Shown piece after piece: positions 17,449 to 27,300 of a stretch of 64,000 nucleotides of DNA. The stretch is from assembly GCA_963825405.1 (NCBI GenBank), contig CAWGTB010000009.1, forward strand, positions 1 through 64,000, read 5' to 3'. Position numbers and translations under genes: made by a program. The notes beneath the pieces were generated by a model that was not told the origin of the DNA, made no database searches, and was given only the letters and a program-made list of their open reading frames with translations. The first letter of the stretch is position 1, and every line of letters starts with the position of its first letter. The stretch is from JACPNO01 sp963825405. Its GTDB lineage: Bacteria; Acidobacteriota; Terriglobia; Bryobacterales; Bryobacteraceae.

Positions 17449-18636
17449 ATGACCCCAAAGCCTTTTTCCGCGTCGATCCTTTTCATTCAGAAAGAGGGCG
17501 CTGCGGCGGTCCGGCAGGTGCCGGCCGCAGAAGCCGAAGGTTGGCTGCGGCTGCAATGTGTGGAACGCTTGCCTATGGCTTTGGCGCGGCTCGCCGGTGG
17601 CGGCGTGGATGCGATTCTGCTGGACCTTTCGCTCGACGGCAGCGGGGCCGGCGACCGCCTCGACAGTTTCCTGAAGCTGCGCGAGGCGGCGCCGGAAATT
17701 CCTCTAGTCGTACTGTGCGCCGCGAGCGACGAGGACCTCGCGCTGCACGCCATGAAGGCAGGCGCGGCCGATTATCTCCGGCAAGATCAATGCGCTGACA
17801 GCCTGATCCAGGTGGTGCGCGCCGTCGTGGAGCGGAGCCGCGCGCCACACCAAGGGGATGGGCCCAGTATCGCTGCAGCGCGCAAATCAGCCAGGATCAT
17901 CGCCGTTCTGGGAGTCAAAGGAGGAGTCGGCACGACCACCGTGGCCCTGAATGTCGCCTCCGAATTGGCGCGGCGGCACAAAGTGATCCTGGCGGAAATG
18001 CAGCCTGGCTTCGGCACCCTGATGCAGTATTTCAAACCGCACGGTACTGTCCGCAATCTTTCGGGCTTATTGCGCGAGCAGCCGGCTGAGCTGAGTGCCG
18101 AGCAGGCGCGGGCCTATCTGTGGCACTACGATAGGCTGCCTGGATTGAGCGTGCTGTTTGGCCCGCAGACCCCGGCGGACTGTGGAGAGCTTGCACCCGG
18201 CCGCGCGCAAAGCATTCTGACAGCGCTGGCTGAACTGGCGGAGTATGTGGTGGTCGATCTGCCGGCCTCGTTATCGGACGCCAATCGCGAAGTCATCGCG
18301 AGCGCGAGCCATCTGACTCTGGTAGCCGAGCAGGATCCAGTCTGCCTTCATACCGCCGGCCTGGTGGCGAGAACCATCCGAGCCTGGAACGAAGCGCCGC
18401 TGTCGATGGGGACCGTACTCGTGAACCGCGCAGGGGCCGCGACGCCAATCGAACCGGATGAAATCAGCGCGGAGATCGAAAACCCGTGGGGCGTCATTCC
18501 GCCCGAGGCGGACCTTTGCCTGAGAGCTCAGACGGCGCATGCTCCCCTGGTTGCGTTCTTGCCCGAAAGCACACTGGCTGAAAGTCTCATTGCGCTAGCT
18601 GCAAACCTGGAGCCGGAAATGAGACTCGCCACCTGA
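17449..18636 (+). CDS. Receiver-like-ParA/CpaE ATPase 3 (pseudo-receiver)
   Basis: 395 residues, clearly closest to copy 2 (shared LQCVERLPMALARLAGGGVD-like stretch, LLREQPAELSAEQARAYLW and the LSVLFGPQ motif). The receiver-like domain has LFIQKEGAA at the acidic-pair position, ILLDLSLDGSG with the Asp kept, VVLCAASDE without Ser/Thr, and Arg (DYLRQDQ) where the Lys should be; it is a pseudo-receiver. The ATPase has VKGGVGTTTVALNVASELA, LAEMQPGFGTLMQYF and YVVVDLPASLSDANRE. It has its own upstream gap of about 100 bp, shared divergently with the CheY-like gene. It ends 14 bp from the convergent speA. The copy 2/copy 3 pair looks like a recent duplication of an already degenerate form. Confidence 0.86.
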   Translation: MTPKPFSASILFIQKEGAAAVRQVPAAEAEGWLRLQCVERLPMALARLAGGGVDAILLDLSLDGSGAGDRLDSFLKLREAAPEIPLVVLCAASDEDLALHAMKAGAADYLRQDQCADSLIQVVRAVVERSRAPHQGDGPSIAAARKSARIIAVLGVKGGVGTTTVALNVASELARRHKVILAEMQPGFGTLMQYFKPHGTVRNLSGLLREQPAELSAEQARAYLWHYDRLPGLSVLFGPQTPADCGELAPGRAQSILTALAELAEYVVVDLPASLSDANREVIASASHLTLVAEQDPVCLHTAGLVARTIRAWNEAPLSMGTVLVNRAGAATPIEPDEISAEIENPWGVIPPEADLCLRAQTAHAPLVAFLPESTLAESLIALAANLEPEMRLAT

Positions 18637-18650
18637 CTTTCAAACCAGGT

Positions 18651-20585
18651 CTAGCTTTCCAGGTAGGTGTAGCCTTGCAGGCCTTCTTCGTAAAAGCGCA
18701 GTAAGCGGCCGGATTCCTCGTATCCCATGCGGCCTTCGCGCACTGCGGTCTCCACATCTTTGCGGAGTTGGGCTACCAGCGTCTCGGAATTGAACTGCAC
18801 ATACTTCAGCACTTCGCGCACGGTGTCGCCCTTGACCACGGTATCGAGCAGCACCTCGCCGGTCTCGCTCAGCCGCACGTGCACGGCGTTGGTATCGCCG
18901 AACAGGTTGTGCAGATCGCCCAGGATCTCCTGGTAAGCCCCCAGCAGGAATGCGCCCAAATAGTAATCCTGGCCGTTGTAGCTATGCAGCGGCAGCGTTT
19001 TCTTGACGTCGCGGCGATCGATGAATTGATCGACTTTGCCATCCGAGTCGCAGGTGATGTCGCCCAGCACGGCGTATTGCGTGGGCCGCTCTTCCAAGCG
19101 GTGAATCGGCATGATGGGAAACAGCTGCTTGATGGCCCAGCTATCCGGCATGCTTTGAAATAACGAAAAGTTGCAGAAATACGTATCGGAGAGCATGGCA
19201 TCGATTCCTTCCAGCTCTTCGGGAAAGAAATCCAGCTCGCGCGCCAGCCGCTGAATGCGGCGGCAAATGCTCCAGTACAGATTTTCGGCGAGACACCGCT
19301 GGTCGAGCGGCAGGTAGCCGAGGCTGAAAAGATTCAGCGCCTGGTCGAGCGCCTGCTGCGCGTCGTGATAGCTTTCGAGCAGATTCTTGGTGGAGAGGCC
19401 GCGGTCGGTTACTTGCAGGTCGATCAGCGGCTGTTCCGGCTCGGCGGGCCATTGACCCGGCTCGGTCTCGCCCAGACCGGAGACGCCCAGCACGTTGAAC
19501 ACGAGCGCGCTGTGATACGCGGTTACGGCGCGACCGCTCTCGGTGACGATGGTCGGATGCGGCACCTGCGATTCGTCGCACACGCTCTGTATGTGATAGA
19601 CGATGTCGTTGGCGTATTCCTGCAGCGTGTAATTTACGCTGGATTCGAAATCCGTCTGCGATCCGTCGTAATCGATTCCCAACCCGCCGCCGACATCGAG
19701 ATAGCGCAGCCCCGCGCCGGCACGCGCCAGTTCGACGTAAACGCGGACGGCTTCGTTCACTGCGCCCTTCACCTGGCGGATGTTGGTGATCTGGCTGCCC
19801 AGGTGAAAATGCAGTAGGTGGAGGCAATCGGCCATGCCGCGCGCCTTCAACTCTTCGAGCGCGCGCACGGCTTCGCTTACCGTCAAGCCGAACTTGGAAC
19901 GATATCCGGTAGAGGATTTCCAGCGTCCCGCGCCGCGGCTGGCAAGCTTCACGCGAATGCCGATGGTGGGCCGCACGCCCACGCGCTCGGAATACTTGGC
20001 GATCAGATCCAGCTCGGTGTATTTTTCGACGACGGGAATAATGCGCCGGCCCATTTTCTGCGCCAGCATGGCCATCTCGATGTACTCGTCGTCTTTAAAT
20101 CCATTGCAGATGATGGGGGTGTCGTTATCGGCGAGCGCCATCACCGCCAGCAGCTCGGGTTTTGAGCCGGCTTCCAGTCCGAAGTGATACGGCCGTCCGA
20201 ACTCCAGCACTTCCTCGATCACCTGGCGCTGCTGATTCACTTTGATGGGGTAGACGCAGAAATAATCGCCCTGGTACTTGTGCTCTGCAATGGCGGTGGC
20301 GAAGGCACCGTGAATTTCGCCCAGGCGGTGTTTGAGAATCTCGGCGAAGCGGATCAGGATCGGCAGCGAGATGCCGCGCAACACCAGCGTATCGATCAGT
20401 TGTTTGAGATCGATCGAACGAAGCGGATCTTTCTCCGGGTGAACGCGGACGTGTCCCACTTCGTCGACCGAGAAATATCCCTTGCCCCAACTGGCGACAT
20501 CGTAAAGCTCACTCGCGTCCTGCGTGGTCCATCGTTCGGACGGTTCAGTCAGGACCGAGCCTTTGCGGACGGCAGCTCTCTCCAC
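18651..20585 (-). CDS. speA: Biosynthetic arginine decarboxylase SpeA
   Basis: About 645 residues, PLP-dependent fold III decarboxylase that turns arginine into agmatine for polyamine synthesis. The PLP lysine is in FCVYPIKVNQQRQVIEEV, the glycine-rich phosphate-binding region in LRYLDVGGGLGIDYDGS, and the C-terminal catalytic region includes LSDTYFCNFSLFQSMPDSW and GAYQEILGDLHNLFGD. The start chosen is GTG at 20583-20585 because a good ribosome site (AGGAGG) stands just upstream. An ATG at 20636 in the same frame lacks such a site and would add 17 residues. The gene is convergent with the third receiver-ATPase and divergent from the M28 peptidase. Length and motifs match the family. Confidence 0.93.
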   Translation of the reverse strand: MERAAVRKGSVLTEPSERWTTQDASELYDVASWGKGYFSVDEVGHVRVHPEKDPLRSIDLKQLIDTLVLRGISLPILIRFAEILKHRLGEIHGAFATAIAEHKYQGDYFCVYPIKVNQQRQVIEEVLEFGRPYHFGLEAGSKPELLAVMALADNDTPIICNGFKDDEYIEMAMLAQKMGRRIIPVVEKYTELDLIAKYSERVGVRPTIGIRVKLASRGAGRWKSSTGYRSKFGLTVSEAVRALEELKARGMADCLHLLHFHLGSQITNIRQVKGAVNEAVRVYVELARAGAGLRYLDVGGGLGIDYDGSQTDFESSVNYTLQEYANDIVYHIQSVCDESQVPHPTIVTESGRAVTAYHSALVFNVLGVSGLGETEPGQWPAEPEQPLIDLQVTDRGLSTKNLLESYHDAQQALDQALNLFSLGYLPLDQRCLAENLYWSICRRIQRLARELDFFPEELEGIDAMLSDTYFCNFSLFQSMPDSWAIKQLFPIMPIHRLEERPTQYAVLGDITCDSDGKVDQFIDRRDVKKTLPLHSYNGQDYYLGAFLLGAYQEILGDLHNLFGDTNAVHVRLSETGEVLLDTVVKGDTVREVLKYVQFNSETLVAQLRKDVETAVREGRMGYEESGRLLRFYEEGLQGYTYLES

Positions 20586-20694
20586 CTTTGCCTCCTGTGA
20601 TTTAAGTGTCCTTCGGATTGCCGATTTCAGCAACATCTTTTTTCAGTCGTAGCGTTGGCCCGGTCAGGGCCGTCGTGATAATCTTGCGATCACT

Positions 20695-22336
20695 ATGCGA
20701 CGACTCGTCTATCTGCTTCTGGTGGCGGCGCTGGCACGCGCCGAAGAAAAAGTCGACCTCCTCATGATGAACCGGATCAAGGCCGAGGCATTTCAAAACT
20801 CCAAAGTAATGGAGAACGCCTTCTACCTGACCGATGTCTATGGTCCCCGCCTTACCGGCTCGCCGGGCCTGCAAGCCGCGGCCGATTGGGCCGTAAAGCG
20901 CATGCAGGAGTGGGGGCTGCAAAATGCCAAGCAGGAAAAATGGGGGCCGTTTGGCCGTGGCTGGCACACGGTACGCTTTGCCGCGCATATGAAAGAACCA
21001 CAATACGCGCCACTGATTGGCTTCGCGCGGCCGTGGTCTCCCGGCACCGGCGGACCCGTTGCTGGCCAGCCCATTCTGGCGGTGATCGACACCGACGCCG
21101 ATTTTGAAAAGTTCAAAGGCAAGCTGCGAGGCAAGGTCGTGCTGCTCGAGCCGCCGCGTCCCTCGAAGCCGATTACAACCGTGTTAACGCAGCGTTACAG
21201 CGACGCCGAGTTAGCGGCCGAAGCGGTGGCGCCCGATCCTTCGCCCACGTCGCCATTTTTCGCGCCGATTCCGCAGCCGCCCGCCGCCGGCCAGCGCCGC
21301 ATCCCCGGCTTGGTTCCCGGCCAGCCTTTCGACCGCGAAGCCGCCGAGCGCTATCGCAACAAGCTGAACAAATTTCTCTCCGACGAAGGCGCGATCGTCA
21401 CTCTGATCCCCGGGTTCGGTACCGATGGCGGCACGGTTTTCGCGACTGCCGCCGGCTCGCGCGATCCTAAGGACCCGCTGCCTCCGCCCTCGGTCGCCCT
21501 GACGCTCGAACATTACGATCGCATCGCCCGCCTGATCGAAAAGAAAATTCCCATCACCCTGGAATTCGATATCGAAAACCGCATGGACGATCAGAACAAC
21601 GATTCGTTCACCGTCACCGGCGAGTTGCCGAGCGGGCGCGCCAACGACGAAATCGTCATGCTGGGCGCGCATCTGGATTCCTGGACCGGCGGCACCGGCG
21701 CTACCGACAACGCCGCCGGCTGCGCGGTGGCGCTCGAAGCGATCCGCATTCTCAAAGCGCTCGACGTCAAGCTGCCGCGCACCGTGCGCATCGGCCTGTG
21801 GACCGGCGAAGAGCAAGGCCTGCTCGGCTCCAAGGCTTACGTGAAAGAACATTTCGCCGATCGCGAAACCATGGCGCTCAAGCCCGAGCACGCGCGCTTG
21901 TCCGGTTATTTCAATCTGGATAACGGGACCGGCAAAATCCGCGGCGTCTATCTGCAAAGCAACGACATGATGCGGCCGGTCTTCGAAGCCTGGCTGGCGC
22001 CCTTCAAAGATCTGGGCGCGAGCACCATCACCATTCGCAACACCGGCGGCACGGATCATCTTTCGTTCGACGCCGTTGGGCTGCCCGGCTTCCAGTTCAT
22101 CCAGGACGCCGTCGAATACGGCACCCGCACGCACCACTCCAACATGGACCTGTATGACCGCCTGCAGCAGGCCGACCTGATGCAGGCCTCGGCCATCATG
22201 GCCGCCATGGTGTACAACACCGCGGTGCGCGACGAGACGCTGCCGCGCAAGCCGCTGCCCAAACCCGAGCCCAAGAAGAAGCCCGAGCCGAGCGATAAAG
22301 ACAAGAAGGATGTCACTGTCAGTTCGGGCGAGCTAG
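20695..22336 (+). CDS. Secreted M28-family zinc metallopeptidase
   Basis: About 545 residues with a signal peptide (MRRLVYLLLVAALARAEEK). A protease-associated (PA) type insert lies in the middle, and the M28 catalytic domain follows with the metal ligands in VMLGAHLDSWTGGTGATDNA (His and Asp), LWTGEEQGLLGSKAYV (catalytic Glu pair), YFNLDNGTG and GLPGFQFIQDAVEYGTRTHH (C-terminal His). Such enzymes are aminopeptidases or carboxypeptidases acting on peptides outside the cytoplasm. The tail is Lys/Pro-rich (KPLPKPEPKKKPEPSDKDKK). The frame runs without a stop into the following MBL gene because of indels near 22,330, so the exact C-terminus is uncertain. The start ATG follows directly from the signal peptide. 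Confidence 0.85.
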
Positions 22337-23243
22337 CCGCTCCCTCGCCTTGCTGGCGGCCCTGGCCGGCGCGTTCGTTTCCGCGCAGGAACCGTTGCGT
22401 CCGGAATGGTGCCGCCAGCTTCCGCGCGCCGCTTATAAGACGCTCGAGCGCATCGACGCCGCGCAGCGATTGGTTCGAGGTCTACCGCATTCGTCCCGGC
22501 GTGTTCGCCATCTATGAGCCGCACCAGTATGAGGAGGTGATCTGCTATCTGGTGCTGGGCCAGCGGCGGGCCTTGCTGATCGACACCGGTATGGGCATCG
22601 GCAAAGTTCGCGAGATCACGGCGCGGCTGACCGCGCTCCCGGTGACCGTGGTGAACACGCACACGCATCCGGATCACATCGGCGGCAATGCGGAGTTCGA
22701 CCAAATCCTGGGCATGGACACGCCGTTTAGCCGCAAGAACGCCGAAGGCATGCCCAACGCGGCGAAATCCGTGCTGGCGCCGGGGCGCATCTGCGGGCAG
22801 TTGCCGGAAGGTGTGACCGAGGCTACCTATACCGTGCGGCCGTTCAACGTGACCGGCACCGTACGCGACGGTTCCCGCATCGACCTGGGCGGCCGTGAAC
22901 TGGAAGTGGTCGCGACTCCGGGCCACACGCCGGATTCGTTGTGCCTGCTGGATCGCAAGAACCGCCTGCTGTTTACCGGCGATACGTTCTATATCGGACC
23001 GCTCTACCTGTACAGTGCCGACACGAATTTCGCGGACTTCACCAAGTCGGCGGCGCGCATGGCGAACTGGTTCCGCAGTTGGATTTGGTGCTACCGGCGC
23101 ACAATGTGCCCGTCGCCGAGCCGGTCTATTTGACGCGATTGGCGGACGCTGCACGGCAAGTGCAATCCGGAAAGCTGAAATCGAAACCCAATGGAGATCT
23201 GCGGGAGTACTCGTTCGAGGGGTTTTCGATTCTCGTGAAGTAA
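22310..23243 (+). CDS. Secreted metallo-beta-lactamase-fold hydrolase (frameshifted)
   Basis: A second protein begins at the ATG at 22310 (MSLSVRAS) and, one frame over, shows a signal peptide RSLALLAALAGAFVSAQ. The MBL fold follows: WFEVYRIRPGVFAIYEPHQY, VVNTHTHPDHIGGNAEF (the HxHxDH zinc motif), LEVVATPGHTPDSLCLLD, RLLFTGDTFYIG and, in a third frame, LDLVLPAHNVPVAEPVYL near the C-terminus, ending at 23243. Frame changes lie near 22,335, 22,460 and 23,080, always with homology continuing, so sequence error is the simplest explanation. The substrate is unknown; related proteins hydrolyse glyoxalase-like or lactone-type substrates. It directly follows and slightly overlaps the M28 peptidase. 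Confidence 0.78.
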
Positions 23244-23247
23244 ACAG

Positions 23248-23380
23248 CATTTCTCGCAGAGACGCAGAGTACACAGAGAAGACCTGATCTAGTTTCTTCT
23301 CTGTGTACTCTGCGTCTCTGCGAGAAATGTGTTGTTTAGGCTGTTGTTTCTTTGCGCACTCTGCGTCTCGGCGAGACATG
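23248..23380. repeat. CGCAGAGA-type palindromic intergenic element, copy 1
   Basis: Two 34-bp arms (23248-23281 and 23296-23329) are exact reverse complements around a 14-nt loop. Each arm is built of CGCAGAGA-like octamers behind CATTTCT. A further degenerate right-hand arm follows at about 23357-23380. It sits between the ends of the plus-strand MBL gene and the minus-strand LysR gene and would form a long hairpin in either transcript, possibly serving as a bidirectional terminator. Four related copies lie at 35726, 42291, 54054 and 61929. Confidence 0.85.
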
Positions 23381-24258
23381 TTTTTCTTGCAGCATCGCCA
23401 GAAACGATTTCGCCGCCCGATTAAATCGTTTGTGCTTGCGATGCACGATGCCGACTGGCCGCACCAGGCCCGGAGCATCCAGGCGGATGGCCACCAGGCG
23501 GCCCTGCTCGATCTCGTCCTGCATGATGCGCGCGGGCAGGATGGCCAGGCCCAGACCCTGCGCCACGGCCTCCTTCATCATCTGGATATTGTCGAACTGG
23601 GCGTTCAGGCGAATCTCGATTCCCTGCTCCTTGAAGAAACGGTCCTGCGCGCGGCGGATCGGGCAGCTCTTCGTCGAATCCGACAAACTGCTCGCCTGCC
23701 AGGTCCGCCGGCTTCAATGCCCGCCGCTTGGCGAAGGGGTGCGAGGGCGGCGCGGCCACAGCCATCTCTTCCTCGCGCCAACGGATCACGGCCAGGTCGC
23801 GGGTTCGCTCCGGATAGCTCACCAGTCCTAAATCCGCCTGATCGGCAGAGCACGGCTTCGTAGACTTTTTCCGGCCGCATGTAGTCCACGTGCAGCTGAG
23901 CATTGGGAAAGCTAGCGGTGAACTGCTCCTGAATCTGCGACATCTCCGACAGGCCGACGGAATAAATCGAAGCGACGCGCACCGAGCCTTCGACCACGCC
24001 GGTGAGCTTTTCCAGTTCGATCTGAAATTTTTCCTCGCGCCGCGACACATCGCGGCACAAGCCGTGGAAAAGCTTGCCGGCCGGTGTGAGGGTAAGGGGG
24101 CGCGTGCCGCGGTCGAACAGCGTAATGCCGAGGCGGCGCTCCATCTCCTGCATCTGCTGGCTGGCGGCCGACTGGCTGATCCCGCTGGCCGCAGCGGCCC
24201 GGCTTACGCTGCGCAGTTGAGCGATGTCCCGAAGCAACCGAATGTTTGGAAATAGCAC
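23336..24258 (-). CDS. LysR-family regulator divergent from gltB (two frameshifts)
   Basis: The N-terminal HTH is clear: NIRLLRDIAQLRSVSRAAAA, SGISQSAASQQMQEMERRLG, ITLFDRGTRPLTLTPAGK. The effector domain continues in other frames: SVRVASIYSVGLSEMSQIQE, then DLGLVSYPERTRDLAVIRW and AQFDNIQMMKEAVAQGLGLA. Frame changes fall near 23,845 and 23,655. The last dozen residues (SPRRRVRKETTA) are encoded by the CGCAGAGA-type repeat, so the natural C-terminus may have been replaced. The gene is divergent from gltB across about 100 bp that carry a strong promoter and an inverted repeat, so control of glutamate synthase is the natural inference. The start is the first ATG-like codon before the HTH. Confidence 0.82.
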
Positions 24259-24297
24259 GCCAGCATCATAACATAAGATTTTCTACTTTTAAATAAC

Positions 24298-24320
24298 TAT
24301 TAGTTTTTTATTGACTAATA
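24298..24320. promoter_or_regulatory. Candidate LysR operator overlapping the gltB -35 box
   Basis: TATTAGT (24298-24304) and ACTAATA (24314-24320) are an exact 7-bp inverted repeat with a 9-nt spacer. It contains a T-N11-A pattern like LysR-type boxes and covers the -35 element of the gltB promoter. The site lies in the AT-rich gap between the divergent LysR gene and gltB. Binding there by the neighbouring LysR protein is inferred. Confidence 0.5.
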
Positions 24321-24339
24321 CTATCAGCGTCGCTATAGT
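24311..24339 (+). promoter_or_regulatory. Sigma-70-type promoter of gltBD
   Basis: TTGACT at 24311-24316 and TATAGT at 24334-24339 are separated by 17 nt, close to the housekeeping consensus. Transcription would start near 24346, about 20 nt before the gltB ATG at 24365. This also shows that the upstream in-frame TTG at 24311 is promoter DNA and not a start codon. Confidence 0.7.
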
Positions 24340-24364
24340 AGACCAATACCTCCTGGAAAAGCCG

Positions 24365-27300
24365 ATGATGGAACATCCCAAGTTGGATCGCCCCATGGTG
24401 GCTGAAGGCTTACCTGCTTCCCAGGGCCTCTACCATCCCGCCAACGAACACGATTCGTGCGGCATCGGCTTTGTAGCCAGCATCAAAGGCGAAAAATCCC
24501 ACGCGATTGTTCAAAAAGGCATACAGGTCCTGATCAATCTGCAGCACCGCGGCGCGAGCGGATGTGATGCCGATACCGGCGATGGCGCGGGCGTACTGAT
24601 TCAGGTGCCCCACCGTTTCTTCGCGCGCGAATGCGCCCGCCTCGGCTTTCCGCTGCCGGCGCCCGGCGCCTATGGAGTGGGAATGGTGTTCCTGCCGGTG
24701 GCCCGGCAACAGCGCCTGGAATGCGAAGGCATGCTGGAGCGGATCGCGCGCGAGGAAGGCCTGAGCGTTCTCGGCTGGCGCGATACTCCTATCGATGGCA
24801 CCGCCGTGGGACGCATTGCGCGCGGCTCTCAACCTTATATTGAGCAGGTATTTCTCGGCGGGCCGGATGGCATGACCGAAGAGGCGCTCGAGCGCAAGCT
24901 TTACGTCGTGCGCAAACGGACCGAGCGCGAAGTTGCCGCGTCGGATCTGCCGGACAAGGGCGATTTCTACGTGCCGTCGCTTTCCTGCCGGACAATCATC
25001 TATAAGGGCCTGCTGCTGGCGGCGCAAATTTCGCGCTTCTATCCCGATCTGGCCGACCCAGAACTGGAGAGCGCGCTCTGCCTGGTGCATCAGCGTTTTT
25101 CCACCAACACGTTTCCCACTTGGCAACTGGCGCATCCGTATCGCTACATCGCGCATAACGGCGAAATCAACACGGTGCGCGGCAATGTGAACTGGATGCA
25201 CGCCCGGCAGTCGACGCTGGCGTCTTCGCTCTTCGGCGAAGGCGGCATTGCCAAGCTGCTTCCGCTGGTGACTCACGGCGGCAGCGATTCGGCGAATTTC
25301 GATAACGTGCTCGAGCTATTGCATCTGGGCGGACGCGATCTTCCCCATGCCATGGCCATGATGATTCCAGAAGCGTGGTCGGGGAATCCGCACATGAACC
25401 CCGCCAAGCGCGCGTTTTACGAATATCACGCGTCGCTGATGGAGCCGTGGGATGGGCCCGCCGCCATCGCGTTTACCGACGGCCGCATCATCGGCGCGAC
25501 GCTCGATCGCAATGGACTGCGCCCCGCCCGCTATCTCATCACGCATGACGATCTGGTCGTGATGGCATCAGAGACCGGCGTGATGCCCGTCGCTCCCGAG
25601 GAGATTCGCAAAAACGGCCGCCTGCAGCCGGGCAAAATGTTTCTGGTGGACACGGTGGCCGGGCGCATCGTGCCGGATCGCGAGATCAAGCAGCGTTTGG
25701 CGGCCCGCCAGCCTTACGCGCAGTGGTTGGAACAGAATCAGATCACGATCTCCCAACTGCCCGAACCGGCGCGCTCGCACGGCTACGATCCCGAGACGCT
25801 GCTCATGCGCCAGCGCGCGTTTGGCTACACGGATGAAGACCTGCGCATCCTCATGCTGCCGATGGCCGCGCGCGGCGAAGAACCGGTCGGATCGATGGGA
25901 ATCGATACGCCGCTCGCCTGCCTGTCCGACAAGCCGCAGCCGCTGTTTCACTATTTCAAGCAGTTGTTCGCGCAGGTAACGAACCCGCCCATCGATCCCA
26001 TTCGCGAAGAGATGGTGATGTCGCTGGTGAACTACATCGGCCGCGAGGGCAATATTCTGGATGAGACGGCGGCGCACTGCCACACGCTGAAGCTGCCGTA
26101 TCCGATTCTGTCGAACCAGGATTTGGAGCGCCTGCGCCGGGTCTCGCACGGAGATTTTCTGGCGACTACGCTCTCGACTTTGTTCCGCGCCGATGGCGGC
26201 GAAAAGGAACTGGAGCGGGCGCTCGACGGCCTTTCGCGGCGAGCATCTCTGGCTATTAAGAGCGGCTACACGGTGCTGATTCTCTCCGACCGTGGCGTGG
26301 ATGAGGACTATGCGCCCATCCCCAGCCTCTTGGCATTGACCGCGGTGCACAACCATCTGATTCGCGAATGCACACGCACACAAGTGGCGTTGGTCATTGA
26401 ATCCGGCGAGCCGCGCGAGGTGATGCATTTTGCGCTGCTGCTGGGTTATGGCGCAAGCGCTGTCAATCCTTACCTGGCCATCGAAACGCTGCAGGATTTC
26501 GTCGAGCGCGGCGACGTGCCCGAAGGCATGTCGTTTCAAGAAGCGCTGCGCAATTACATCAAGTCCATCAATAAAGGACTGCTCAAAGTTATCTCCAAGA
26601 TGGGCGTTTCTACGCTGCAGAGCTATTGCGGGGCGCAATTGTTCGAAGCGATTGGCCTGAGCCAGTCGCTGGTCGCGAAATATTTCACCGGAACGGCGTC
26701 GCGCATCGAAGGCGTGGGCTTGGCCGTGTTGGCGGAAGAAGCTCGGCTAAAGCACGCGCATGCATTCCGGCCGCCGACCGGGTTCGAAACCGAATTGCCG
26801 GTGGGAGGCAATTATCAATACCGCGCCAGCGGCGAATACCATTTGTTCAATCCGCTGACGGTGAGCAAGCTGCAGCACGCGGTGCAGCAGAAGAATTTCG
26901 CGACCTTCGAGGAATACACGCGCCTCATCAATGATCAGAGCCGGCAGCTGTGCACGCTGCGCGGCCTGATGGAATTCAAGAAGGCGAGCCACCCGGTTGC
27001 GATCGAAGAGGTCGAGCCTGCGAGCGAAATCGTGAAGCGGTTCGCCACTGGCGCGATGTCGTTCGGCTCGATCAGCAAAGAGACCCACGAGACCATCGCC
27101 ATCGCCATGAATCGCATTGGCGGCAAATCCAATACCGGCGAAGGCGGCGAGGATGAAGCGCGCTTTGGCCGCGATGCCAGCGGCGATTGGCGGCGCAGCG
27201 CGATCAAGCAGGTTGCGTCCGCGCGCTTCGGCGTCACCGCCAACTATCTGGTGAATGCCGACGAGCTGCAAATCAAAATGGCGCAGGGCGCCAAGCCCGG

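Noticed and set aside
18636..18660. Terminator between the third receiver-ATPase and speA
   Set aside because: Only a 5-bp ACCTG/CAGGT pairing is visible, too weak to call.
21211..22137. Long open frame antisense to the M28 peptidase
   Set aside because: High-GC codon use opens long antisense frames; the plus strand has signal peptide and M28 metal motifs, while the antisense protein has no recognisable domain.
20695..23133. Single fused M28 peptidase-MBL protein
   Set aside because: The junction has an out-of-frame signal peptide and ATG for the MBL part; merging by indels is simpler.
23248..23380. CRISPR array
   Set aside because: The repeats are inverted arms of a hairpin and short octamers without spacers of regular length; no cas genes are present.
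24311..24364. TTG at 24311 as the gltB start
   Set aside because: It coincides with a strong -35 element and the 18 extra residues have no homology; the ATG at 24365 or 24368 follows the predicted transcript start.
25568..26638. Long open frame antisense to gltB
   Set aside because: It is a shadow of the well-conserved GltB sequence, with His/Arg/Gln-rich composition and no domain.
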